Positions 7,305 through 14,677 of a stretch of 18,814 nucleotides of DNA are shown here, in pieces (the stretch's first letter is position 1; the number at the start of each line of letters is the position of its first letter). The notes under the pieces are model-generated. The model searched no databases and was not told where the DNA came from. It saw only the letters and a program-made list of their open reading frames with translations. The position numbers and the translations under genes were made by a program. The DNA is taken from contig DHNM01000029.1 of NCBI GenBank assembly GCA_002409525.1, forward strand, positions 8,788 through 27,601. The letters run 5' to 3'. This stretch comes from Eubacterium sp. UBA5416 (GTDB lineage: Bacteria > Bacillota > Clostridia > Lachnospirales > Lachnospiraceae).

Positions 7305-8996
7305 ATGAAACGAAAACTTTATGCTATTATGGCCTATGTCTTAGCCGCTGCAATGCTAATTTCCATGCCCGGCTGCGGAGGAAAAAAAGATAATGGTGAT
7401 AATTCAAAGTCAAAAAGCGGAAGTTCCAAGGCAAAGGCAAAACCGGATATGAGTCTTGTGGATACGAGTGGTGATCACTTAAAGATGAAAGACAAGACAA
7501 AGCTAACCATGTTGATTCCGAAGGACACAAATATTGAAGACCTTGATACAAATGACTACATAACGAAACTTGAGGATGCTGTTAATGTGGATCTGCAGTT
7601 TGAATACCTTCCTGCTTCAGATGCAAAACAGAAACTGTCAGTTATGCTTTCCTCAGGAACGGAATTACCTGACACGATTCTTTATAATCTGTCGAGTATA
7701 GAGGTTTATACCTACGGAGCACAGGGATATTTCTTACCTTTGAATGACTATATTGATCAATGTTCCAAATATTTTAAAGACTATCTGGGTACCGACGAAG
7801 GAAAAGAAAACACGAAATATTTCAAGTCTCCGGATGGAAATATCTATTCTTATCCAAATATTATCGAAGAGATCGGAAATGATTATGATCATCGAATCTG
7901 GATCAATAAGACTTGGCTCGATAAATTGGGACTGGAAAAACCGACGACAACGGATGAATATTACCAGGTTCTCAAGGCATTTAAAGAAAAAGATCCAAAT
8001 GGAAATGGTAAAGCAGATGAAATACCATTGGTGGGAAGTACCGACGGCTGGGTCCAGGGTGTATGGAAGACACTGATGTATTCTTTCTTGTATCTGAATG
8101 ACTATTTTGATTATATCGTTAAAGATAAGGATGGAAAACTGACGGTATCTTATATACAGCCTGAATTCCGTGACGGACTGGAATATTTAAACAAACTATG
8201 TTCGGAAGGGCTTCTTTCCCCGCTTACATTTACGCAGGATCAAAATCAGTTAAAACAAATCATTGGCGATCCAAGCGGCGTTGTGATTGGTTCTGTCTGT
8301 GCGGGGTCTATGTCGCTATACGCGGCATCCGAGGAGAGGAAAAAGGACATTACACATCTGGCACCGCTGATTGGACCGGACGGTGTTCAGCTTACGAGTG
8401 ACAGACATTCTTCATTACCTAATTACGTGGGATATATCACCAAAGACTGTAAAAACCCGACTGCAGCGGCAGTTCTGTTTGATTATATGTATTCCACAGA
8501 CATGGCGATGCAGGGACGCTGGGGTACAGAAGGAAAGAGCTGGGTAAAAGCTGAACCCGGTGAAAAAGGAATGTATGAAGATCAGGGTTACGATCCTATC
8601 TTTAAAATCACTGATAATATCTGGGGAACGACTCAGAATCAGGAAATTGGAGAAGTCGGGCCCACACTTAGACAATATGATTTAACCTGTGGGCAGGTAA
8701 CACCGGATGATCCATATAACGCCCAGCTGATGTCTGCAGAAGCATCAAAGGAATATATGGATAAAGTACCTGATGATGTTGTTTACAGGATTATTTATAC
8801 CAAAGAAGAGGCAGATGAGATCGCTGAAATTTTAAATTCATTAAACACCTATCGTGATGAGGCAGTGGTTGCATTTATTACCGGAACCAGACCTTTATCT
8901 GACTGGGATAACTATGTGAAGGAAATTCAAAATATAGGACTGGACAAATTCGTCGAAATCTCTCAGAAGGCGTATGACAGGATGCAAAAACAGTAG
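7305..8996 (+). CDS. Extracellular solute-binding lipoprotein of a second CUT1 importer (LplA-like)
   Basis: A 563-residue binding protein. The signal peptide ends in SMPGC, with Cys24 as the probable lipidation site, followed by a Ser/Lys-rich linker. As in the LplA/YtcQ group, it has WLDKLGLEKPTT (about 204-215) and an EF-hand-like loop, KEKDPNGNGKADEIPL (Asp230 to Glu239). It resembles the SBP at 3176-4843 in design, though the two are clearly diverged. The ATG has a GGGGGG Shine-Dalgarno sequence 6 bases upstream. It is the first gene of a plus-strand operon with two permeases. A GC-rich hairpin just after its stop probably keeps SBP mRNA more abundant than permease mRNA. The ligand is unknown; likely an oligosaccharide. 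Confidence 0.94.
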   Translation: MKRKLYAIMAYVLAAAMLISMPGCGGKKDNGDNSKSKSGSSKAKAKPDMSLVDTSGDHLKMKDKTKLTMLIPKDTNIEDLDTNDYITKLEDAVNVDLQFEYLPASDAKQKLSVMLSSGTELPDTILYNLSSIEVYTYGAQGYFLPLNDYIDQCSKYFKDYLGTDEGKENTKYFKSPDGNIYSYPNIIEEIGNDYDHRIWINKTWLDKLGLEKPTTTDEYYQVLKAFKEKDPNGNGKADEIPLVGSTDGWVQGVWKTLMYSFLYLNDYFDYIVKDKDGKLTVSYIQPEFRDGLEYLNKLCSEGLLSPLTFTQDQNQLKQIIGDPSGVVIGSVCAGSMSLYAASEERKKDITHLAPLIGPDGVQLTSDRHSSLPNYVGYITKDCKNPTAAAVLFDYMYSTDMAMQGRWGTEGKSWVKAEPGEKGMYEDQGYDPIFKITDNIWGTTQNQEIGEVGPTLRQYDLTCGQVTPDDPYNAQLMSAEASKEYMDKVPDDVVYRIIYTKEEADEIAEILNSLNTYRDEAVVAFITGTRPLSDWDNYVKEIQNIGLDKFVEISQKAYDRMQKQ

Positions 8997-9001
8997 ACAC
9001 T

Positions 9002-9034
9002 ATGCCCGCCCGGAAAAATCATTCGGGCGGGCAT
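9002..9034 (+). promoter_or_regulatory. GC-rich intercistronic hairpin
   Basis: ATGCCCGCCCG (9002-9012) and CGGGCGGGCAT (9024-9034) form a perfect 11-base-pair stem with an 11-base loop, 5 bases past the SBP stop. No T run follows, so it is not a standard terminator. Hairpins at this place in sugar importer operons usually protect the 3' end of the binding-protein mRNA and lower permease expression. Confidence 0.7.
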
Positions 9035-9060
9035 GATGTGATCAGAGGGGGGATGTATTT

Positions 9061-9984
9061 GTGAGAAAGAAAAATAATACATGGAAGAGAATCTTTTCAA
9101 GCTGGCAGTTATATCTATTTCTTCTGCCGCCGCTTATCTATTTAATTGTATTTTGCTACGTACCTATGAGTGGTCTGCAGCTGGCTTTCAAAAAATACAA
9201 TTCCGTTGACGGAATCTGGGGAAGCCCATGGGTCGGCCTGGATCAGTTCCGAAAATTTTTCTCTTCCTATATGTTTGGAACAGTTATTAAAAACACACTA
9301 AGAGTTTCAATTTATTCACTGCTGGTCTCATTTCCGATCCCGATTGTACTGGCACTGATTTTGAATTCTATTGAATCTCCGGGATATAAAAAATTTGCGC
9401 AGACGATCACTTATCTGCCCTATTTTATATCTACAGTCGTACTAGTCAGCATTTTGATGCAGGTTGTAAATCCACGCGTTGGTCTGATTGCAAACCTTTT
9501 AGAAAAAATAGGAGGAAAAACAATACCAGATCTCATGGCTTCGCCCAAAGCATTTCCTCACCTCTATGTCTGGTCAGGAATCTGGCAGTCAATGGGTTAT
9601 AACTCTATTATTTATATTGCGGCACTTGCAAATACGGATCAGTCACTTCATGAGGCGGCTAAAATTGATGGGGCATCACGGTTTCAAAGAGTCGTCCATA
9701 TTGATCTGCCTTCTATTATGCCCACAGCTTCTATTTTACTGATTATGAATTGCGGGAATATCATGAATGTCGGTTTCGAAAAGGTATTACTGATGCAAAA
9801 TGATATGAATATTTCAGCGAGTGAAGTGATATCAACCTATGTATATAAAATCGGCCTGGGGACCACGGTGACGGATTTCTCATATGCGACTGCGATTGGA
9901 CTTTTTAATTCCCTTATCAACCTGGTCATGATACTGATTGTAAATATAATCAGTAAGAAAACCAGCGGGAATTCTCTATTCTAG
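9061..9984 (+). CDS. CUT1 sugar ABC transporter permease (LplB-like)
   Basis: Inner-membrane permease of 307 residues starting with GTG; a run of six G (9047-9052) serves as ribosome binding site. A nearer ATG inside the site is closed after two codons, so GTG is the only sensible start. The first helix ends in CYVPMSGLQLAFKKYN, the LplB-type signature. The EAA loop is HEAAKIDGASRF (Glu198, Asp203, Gly204). The C-terminus KTSGNSLF is short and polar. It should pair with the permease at 10018-10929 and receive substrate from the SBP encoded upstream. Its closest relative in the window is the permease at 5767-6669. Confidence 0.93.
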   Translation: MRKKNNTWKRIFSSWQLYLFLLPPLIYLIVFCYVPMSGLQLAFKKYNSVDGIWGSPWVGLDQFRKFFSSYMFGTVIKNTLRVSIYSLLVSFPIPIVLALILNSIESPGYKKFAQTITYLPYFISTVVLVSILMQVVNPRVGLIANLLEKIGGKTIPDLMASPKAFPHLYVWSGIWQSMGYNSIIYIAALANTDQSLHEAAKIDGASRFQRVVHIDLPSIMPTASILLIMNCGNIMNVGFEKVLLMQNDMNISASEVISTYVYKIGLGTTVTDFSYATAIGLFNSLINLVMILIVNIISKKTSGNSLF

Positions 9985-10017
9985 TTAATGATCCGGCACA
10001 CAAAAGGAGAGTTAGAT

Positions 10018-10929
10018 ATGGATAAAATTAAAAATAGAGGAAAAAGAATCAAGATGGGTCGGGATGATAAAATTTACTATGCAGTGATCCATATCATCCT
10101 CGTTCTGGTGTTGATTGTGATCGGGTATCCATTAATTTATATTGTGTCGTCCTCATTTTCTTCGCCCACAGCGGTAAGCACCGGAAAGGTGATCCTGTGG
10201 CCGGTGGATCTCAGCCTGGAAGGATACGAGGCTGTATTTAAAAACAAAGATGTTCTGAGTGGCTACCTGAACACCATTATATTTACCGTATGCGGAACGA
10301 CCATCAATGTTATAATGACTATGTTTGCGGCTTACCCGTTATCCAGCCGCAAACTGCCGGGGCGGAACTTCTTTTTGTTCCTGTTTACATTTACCATGCT
10401 GTTTAGCGGGGGAATGATCCCTACCTATATATTAATCAAGGATATCAACATGTTAAATACAATCTGGGCAATGATCCTGCCCGGAGCGGTGTCGGTCTAT
10501 AATCTGATGATCACGAAAACCTTTATACAAAACAGCATTCCGGATGAATTATATGAAGCTGCTGAAATAGACGGCTGCAGTGATGCAAACTATTTCTTCA
10601 AGATGGTCGTTCCTCTGTCAAAATCAATCATTGCAGTTTTGGTTCTTTTCTATGCAATTGGCCATTGGAACGCATACTTTAATGCTTTTCTGTATCTGGA
10701 TGACCGGAAACTATTTCCCCTTCAACTGGTGCTGAGAGAGATTCTGATTGCAAACAGTATAGATGCCACGATGATTCTTGACCCGGAAATCGCCGCAGCG
10801 AAACAGGGAATGGCAGAACTATTGAAATATTCCCTGATTTTGGTATCAACTGTGCCGGTTATGTGCCTATACCCGTTCGTGCAGAAATACTTTGTAAAAG
10901 GTGTTATGATCGGGTCAGTAAAGGGATAA
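10018..10929 (+). CDS. CUT1 sugar ABC transporter permease (LplC/YtcP-like)
   Basis: Inner-membrane permease of 303 residues. The open frame begins at 9988, but the ATG at 10018 is chosen because AAGGAGAG lies 7 bases before it and no site precedes the earlier ATG. The EAA loop is YEAAEIDGCSDA (Glu180, Asp185, Gly186); a Cys replaces the usual Ala after DG. It ends in QKYFVKGVMIGSVKG, as LplC-type permeases do. It is the last gene of the plus-strand importer operon and is followed by a terminator. No ATPase gene follows. Confidence 0.93.
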   Translation: MDKIKNRGKRIKMGRDDKIYYAVIHIILVLVLIVIGYPLIYIVSSSFSSPTAVSTGKVILWPVDLSLEGYEAVFKNKDVLSGYLNTIIFTVCGTTINVIMTMFAAYPLSSRKLPGRNFFLFLFTFTMLFSGGMIPTYILIKDINMLNTIWAMILPGAVSVYNLMITKTFIQNSIPDELYEAAEIDGCSDANYFFKMVVPLSKSIIAVLVLFYAIGHWNAYFNAFLYLDDRKLFPLQLVLREILIANSIDATMILDPEIAAAKQGMAELLKYSLILVSTVPVMCLYPFVQKYFVKGVMIGSVKG

Positions 10930-10940
10930 ACAATATATAT

Positions 10941-10992
10941 CAGGAGGAGCAGAGAATCATAAAACATAATTCCCTTCCCCTCCTGTTTTTTT
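10941..10992 (+). terminator. Rho-independent terminator of the plus-strand importer operon
   Basis: CAGGAGG (10941-10947) pairs with CCTCCTG (10979-10985), with a further GAAT/ATTC pairing inside after an internal loop. Seven T follow (10986-10992). The stop codon of the last permease is 11 bases upstream. The minus strand has only a weak T-rich tail after the same stem, so termination of the convergent GH32 gene here is uncertain. Confidence 0.7.
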
Positions 10993-11005
10993 GCCTGTTT
11001 ATATC

Positions 11006-12382
11006 TTATCCCAATATTTGATAATACTCGACCTGTAGATCTCCTTCCCATGAAACCCTGTCATACGGAGAATCGGGATATAGTTCCATAGTACACATTT
11101 CCAGCCCGCCGTCAGCAAAAAGTTCTAAGAGTGACACATCAAAGATGAATTCTATATCATATTCTCCTGTTATAAATCTGTGTACTGACGCCCTGGAATA
11201 CTGCTCTGTCATAAAGGTCTCATCAAATTCCTTTGCTCCGGCCATTCCCCTGTCCACGATCACAGAATCATCTTGTATTTCAATCAGTAACTTCTGTCCT
11301 CTGGAATTCGATAAATTCAGTTTCGCGTCACCTTTGCCGTGGATCTTGATCCCAAAGGTTTCTGATCTTATCCGGCCCGAATTTTCTATCGGATACGCCT
11401 GCCTCTGAAACTGTCTGATTCCTTCAGGTTTTCCACATAACCGGTAATTATCACCTATTTTTCTTAATGACAGTTTTCTGGCCAGAGTCATCTGACTGCA
11501 AAAGTCGTCTGTAGGAACACGATCAGAATATTCCCAGTTTTGTGCCCAGCCAATTAAGAGAGGTTCTTCAAGATTCTGAAAAGTTACACCCGCATAGTTA
11601 TCAAAACCAAAATCAAGCCAGAGAGGTTCCCCTGCCGGATATGTACAAGTGAAAGTATCCCCGTCAAATTCACCGACAAAGTACTGTGTCCGGCTCCTCC
11701 CATCCTCCACGGTTGTCGTCATGCTGACCAGAAGCACCCACAACACTTTGCCGTCAACCGCTACAGGGAACAGATCCGGACACTCGAATACCCCGGATGC
11801 ATGGTTTTCTTTCAAGCCGAATTCTCCGGTCTTCGTCCACTGTTTCATATCTTCCGAAGAATAAAACTGAACACGATCATATGCAGCCAGCACCAGGCTC
11901 CAGCACCCGTGTCTGGCATTCCAAAAAACTTTCGGATCTCTAAAATCTGAAAGTCCCGGGTTCTTTATCACCGGATTCAAATATGATTTTTCAAAATGAT
12001 TACCGCCATCAATACTATAGGCAATGCTCTGTTGCTCTAATCCAGTATCGCCATTATGACTGGTATAGATAGCTACAATCGGTGCATGCTCTGCTGTTCC
12101 GAAACCTGACGTATTTTCCCTGTCATACGCACAGCTTCCTGAAAAAACCATACCCAGTTCATCCGGGTAAAGTGCAATCGGTTTGTGCTCCCAATGTAAC
12201 AGATCTTTTGTAACGGCATGTCCCCAGTGCATTGGCCCATGTCCTGTAGAATAAGGATACTTCTGATAAAACAAATGATAGTTTCCATCCACATAAACCA
12301 TCCCATTTGGATCATTCATCCACATATTCGGCGGCGTAAAATGAATCTTAGGTCTGAAATCTCTGATTCCTTTTGTGCTCAT
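11006..12382 (-). CDS. GH32 beta-fructosidase (sucrose / fructo-oligosaccharide hydrolase)
   Basis: A 458-residue glycoside hydrolase family 32 enzyme. The catalytic nucleophile is Asp24 in WMNDPNG, the transition-state stabiliser Asp149 in FRDPKVF, and the acid/base Glu200 in FECPDLF. The C-terminal beta-sandwich includes LLELFADGGLEM (about 418-429). The family hydrolyses terminal beta-D-fructofuranosyl bonds of sucrose, sucrose-6-phosphate, inulin- or levan-type oligosaccharides. There is no signal peptide, so it acts inside the cell on imported sugar. The open frame extends 15 codons upstream to 12427, but ATG 12382 has a GAGGAGG site 9 bases before it. The gene stands alone, with a 5' leader containing hairpins and a LacI-regulator stump. 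With the nearby GH172 gene it could complete breakdown of mixed alpha/beta fructosides. Plain sucrose or FOS use is the simpler alternative. No phosphotransferase gene is present, which makes sucrose-6-phosphate a less obvious substrate. Confidence 0.94.
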   Translation of the reverse strand: MSTKGIRDFRPKIHFTPPNMWMNDPNGMVYVDGNYHLFYQKYPYSTGHGPMHWGHAVTKDLLHWEHKPIALYPDELGMVFSGSCAYDRENTSGFGTAEHAPIVAIYTSHNGDTGLEQQSIAYSIDGGNHFEKSYLNPVIKNPGLSDFRDPKVFWNARHGCWSLVLAAYDRVQFYSSEDMKQWTKTGEFGLKENHASGVFECPDLFPVAVDGKVLWVLLVSMTTTVEDGRSRTQYFVGEFDGDTFTCTYPAGEPLWLDFGFDNYAGVTFQNLEEPLLIGWAQNWEYSDRVPTDDFCSQMTLARKLSLRKIGDNYRLCGKPEGIRQFQRQAYPIENSGRIRSETFGIKIHGKGDAKLNLSNSRGQKLLIEIQDDSVIVDRGMAGAKEFDETFMTEQYSRASVHRFITGEYDIEFIFDVSLLELFADGGLEMCTMELYPDSPYDRVSWEGDLQVEYYQILG

Positions 12383-12447
12383 AGTTTGTGTCCTCCTCAT
12401 AGTGACCAGAAATGGACTTTGCTGCAATTCCCGGCGTTCTTCATTAA

Positions 12448-12504
12448 TTAGCTGCTTCTTTTGCCAACCCCTGCCCTATCTGCAACGTCTCGTATACTAG
12501 CCAA
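12448..12504 (-). pseudogene. N-terminal stump of a LacI-family transcriptional regulator
   Basis: From a TTG codon the minus strand encodes MASIRDVADRAGVGKRSS and then a stop. The first 14 residues match the start of the LacI-family helix-turn-helix (the usual pattern is MATIKDVAxxAGVSxxTVSRVLN). The recognition helix and everything after it are missing. The remaining 65 bases lead straight into the GH32 start. A LacI regulator encoded just before a GH32 gene is a common arrangement for sucrose or fructan operons, so this is probably what is left after a deletion. It is short, so chance similarity cannot be fully excluded. Confidence 0.5.
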
Positions 12505-12543
12505 TTTTATCTACCTTTCTTTCATGATTTGTAGGATTGTGGA

Positions 12544-12597
12544 GCACAAAGTGCGTAACAATACGTGTATCACAGGGGTCGAATTACTTTTGACCCC
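12544..12597. repeat. Cluster of small inverted repeats
   Basis: Three stem-loops lie side by side: GCACAAAGTGC (12544-12554), CGTAACAATACG (12554-12565) and GGGGTC/GACCCC (12575-12580 and 12592-12597, 11-base loop). No T run follows on either strand. They would be in the 5' leader of the GH32 or old LacI transcript. They could be a structured leader or a small interspersed palindromic element; the function is unknown. Confidence 0.4.
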
Positions 12598-12611
12598 AAC
12601 ATCAATAATAA

Positions 12612-12640
12612 TATAAAACAATAAAATTATCCTATCACAA
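12612..12640 (-). promoter_or_regulatory. Candidate promoter for the LacI remnant / GH32 unit
   Basis: On the minus strand TTGTGA (12635-12640) and TTTATA (12612-12617) are 17 bases apart. Transcription from about 12605 would give GH32 a leader of roughly 220 bases that includes the hairpin cluster and the LacI stump. Confidence 0.35.
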
Positions 12641-12703
12641 TCGGGTTTGCTTCTCAATCTCTTTCTCTCTTGTTCCATAAGGATTTGATATTTAAAAAAT
12701 AAT

Positions 12704-12732
12704 TTGTCCCTTCTATTTATATATGTTACTAT
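12704..12732 (+). promoter_or_regulatory. Candidate promoter for the deaminase gene
   Basis: TTGTCC (12704-12709) and TACTAT (12727-12732) are separated by 17 bases, placing transcription start near 12739 and leaving a leader of about 38 bases before the ATG with its AGGAGG site. Confidence 0.4.
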
Positions 12733-12776
12733 ACGAATAAGGTATTACCTATTACTTATTTTAGGAGGATTAAAAG

Positions 12777-13262
12777 ATGAGCAATCGCAAAAGTCATGGA
12801 GAGTATTTGAAAAGAGCAATTCAGGTTTCACGGGACTCCAGAACCCACGGAAACACTCCATTTGGTTCTATTCTGGTTGATCATGAGGGAAATATCGTGA
12901 TGGAACAGGAGAATATTGAAATCACTGAAAAAATCTGCACCGGACATGCAGAGGCTACACTGGCCGCCCGTGCATCTCACGAATATTCCAGAGAATTTCT
13001 AAAAGGCTGCACTTTGTACACAACAGCTGAACCATGCGCCATGTGTTCCGGTGCAATATACTGGGCCGGTATCGGAACTGTCGCATACGCCATGACAGAA
13101 CGCCGACTGTTAGAACTAACAGGAAGCAATGAACAGAATCCAACCTTTGACCTTCCCTGCCGTGATGTTTTCAGCAAAGGCCAGAAAGATATCCGGGTAG
13201 TCGGACCATTTCCGGAATTAGAAGTCGAAGCAGCTGAAGTCCACAAGGGATACTGGGATTAA
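12777..13262 (+). CDS. Zinc-dependent nucleoside/guanine deaminase family protein
   Basis: A 161-residue member of the cytidine/deoxycytidylate deaminase fold family. The zinc site is visible as GHAEATL (His57, proton-shuttling Glu59) and PCAMC (Cys87, Cys90). The length and C-terminal tail (VVGPFPELEVEAAEVHKGYW) are closer to guanine deaminases and related nucleoside deaminases than to the tRNA-editing enzyme TadA. Guanine to xanthine is therefore the preferred reaction, but substrate choice cannot be read from these motifs alone. The AGGAGG site is 8 bases from the ATG. A stump resembling an NCS2 xanthine/uracil permease follows 34 bases downstream, which supports a purine-salvage role. It has no obvious link to the sugar genes around it. 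No clear terminator was found after it. Confidence 0.85.
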   Translation: MSNRKSHGEYLKRAIQVSRDSRTHGNTPFGSILVDHEGNIVMEQENIEITEKICTGHAEATLAARASHEYSREFLKGCTLYTTAEPCAMCSGAIYWAGIGTVAYAMTERRLLELTGSNEQNPTFDLPCRDVFSKGQKDIRVVGPFPELEVEAAEVHKGYWD

Positions 13263-13296
13263 ACACGACATCTTAGAATAAACGGAAGGAGCTTCC

Positions 13297-13370
13297 ATGA
13301 AAGAACAAACTTCAACGGAAAATATATTTCTATTTCTCAGAACCTGATTATGGGACTGCAGCATGTACTT
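13297..13370 (+). pseudogene. N-terminal stump of an NCS2 purine/uracil permease
   Basis: After the deaminase, an ATG with a GGAAGGAG site opens a 16-codon frame. One frame over (from 13311) the DNA reads FNGKYISISQNLIMGLQHVL. GLQHVL preceded by a short hydrophobic lead is characteristic of the first helix of NCS2 (xanthine, guanine, uracil) permeases. The match ends abruptly at DDVSEFD, where AMF-like residues would be expected. A frameshift plus loss of nearly the whole gene would explain this. Only about 20 codons support the call. Confidence 0.4.
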
Positions 13371-13419
13371 GACGATGTGTCTGAGTTCGATAGCCGCTCC
13401 TCTGATTATGAGCAGCTGG

Positions 13420-14661
13420 TTATTCTACAATCTCTCCCGCCCTGTCACAAAACTCATCCAGTGTAATTTCGTCTGTAACATATTTCTGGAACAGAAGTCC
13501 TATTTTCTCAATCTTCATCATAGGATCATCTGACAGTGGCCGGGCTTTTAACTTCACATCTTTCACATAGTCTTTCCAGATATCGATGTCAGGTATGTCA
13601 AGCCCCCCATCTTCTATGATATCCAGCCGGGCGGGAAGCTGTTTCATAGCGTTAGAATAATCGATACTTCCCTCTCTACCTGCCGCGTAGGCGAGGAATT
13701 TTTTTGCCGCATCTTTATTTTTTGATCCTTTGTTCAGTACATATTGCCAGCTTCCAACATTTGTTGCTTTTTCTTCGAACCTGGGAAGCGGCACAACATG
13801 AATTTTATCCTCACCATACATGCCTGCCTTCAAGAAGGTATTGGTAATTCCGCTGTACATAAATATAGTCCCATAGTCACCGTTCATGAACTTTTGTTCC
13901 ATCTGCTCATATTGATCGAACAAAACACCCTCTGCTATTCTGTGGTTCTTATATATATCATGTAGAAACCGCATCGCCTCTCTGGTAGAAGTATTTGACC
14001 AGTTCTGATAATCACCTCCAAACATGTTAATAAACTGAAGAATTTCATTATATGCATAAGTTGCTTCCCAAGAGCCTCCATATCCATATACTCCATTCTC
14101 AAAACTTGCATTTAGAAGCTTTTCGAAATCTTTTCGGTCCGATATCCGGTCTATTCCCGCCTTCTTTATAACATCCGCATTGGCCCATAATGCCATAATA
14201 TCAAGAGTATAAGGGACGGAGTATACCCGGGAATCTTTCATAACCATTTTATTCATATATTCACTCGGATAACAATCTATAATCTCCTGTGTCATAACTG
14301 TATCATCTATGGCTTCCAGATACCCTTTATGTTTAAATTCACTGATCATCTCATCATTGATCGTAATGACATCCACACTTGGATCCCCGGAAGAAAGGAG
14401 AGTGGAAATCTCCGCCTGCCGATTATAAGCATTTGCAGGAGGTGAAATCAGATTGATTTTCATATTCAACTTTTTCTCAGCATTCTCAATATATTCCTGC
14501 ACTCCGGCTTTATCGGCATTTACATGCATTAAAGTAATATTGTCTTTGTTTTTATCGGAATCACCTTGTGTTTCCGATACAGCACTATTTCCAATATTAC
14601 ATCCTGAAAATAATAGTGAGACACAAAAGCTAAGTAAAACTACAACTATCTGTTTTTTCAC
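13420..14661 (-). CDS. Solute-binding lipoprotein (family 1 sugar SBP), second SBP of the GH172 operon
   Basis: A 413-residue binding protein with a signal peptide ending in LFSGC (Cys21 predicted to be lipidated). It starts with GTG, with AAGGTG about 7 bases upstream, and lies 16 bases behind the GH172 gene, so it is the last gene of that operon. It is a clear paralogue of the SBP at 17579-18814. Shared blocks include VDVI-INDEM, YGYGGSWE-TY, a FVNMFGGDY-like segment (here FINMFGGDYQNW) and DEIT-DEFC--AGE near the C-terminus. The spread of matches suggests an old duplication. Both SBPs may deliver different, related sugars to the one permease pair. No convincing terminator follows; a GU-containing hairpin at about 13392-13417 lacks a T run. 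Confidence 0.9.
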   Translation of the reverse strand: MKKQIVVVLLSFCVSLLFSGCNIGNSAVSETQGDSDKNKDNITLMHVNADKAGVQEYIENAEKKLNMKINLISPPANAYNRQAEISTLLSSGDPSVDVITINDEMISEFKHKGYLEAIDDTVMTQEIIDCYPSEYMNKMVMKDSRVYSVPYTLDIMALWANADVIKKAGIDRISDRKDFEKLLNASFENGVYGYGGSWEATYAYNEILQFINMFGGDYQNWSNTSTREAMRFLHDIYKNHRIAEGVLFDQYEQMEQKFMNGDYGTIFMYSGITNTFLKAGMYGEDKIHVVPLPRFEEKATNVGSWQYVLNKGSKNKDAAKKFLAYAAGREGSIDYSNAMKQLPARLDIIEDGGLDIPDIDIWKDYVKDVKLKARPLSDDPMMKIEKIGLLFQKYVTDEITLDEFCDRAGEIVE

Positions 14662-14677
14662 AAATCACACCTTTTCT

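Larger units (their letters stand above)
12383..12776. other. 394-base divergent intergenic region
   Basis: Gap between the GH32 gene (minus) and the deaminase gene (plus). It holds the LacI-like stump (12448-12504), a cluster of small hairpins (12544-12597), a candidate minus-strand promoter (12612-12640) and a candidate plus-strand promoter (12704-12732). Otherwise it is AT-rich with no recognisable gene. Confidence 0.7.

Noticed and set aside
12777..13262. tRNA adenosine deaminase TadA
   Set aside because: The zinc motifs are shared, but the tail and the purine-permease stump downstream fit a guanine/nucleoside deaminase better.
13392..13417. Terminator for the GH172 operon
   Set aside because: An 8-pair stem with one G-U forms on the minus strand, but no T run follows.
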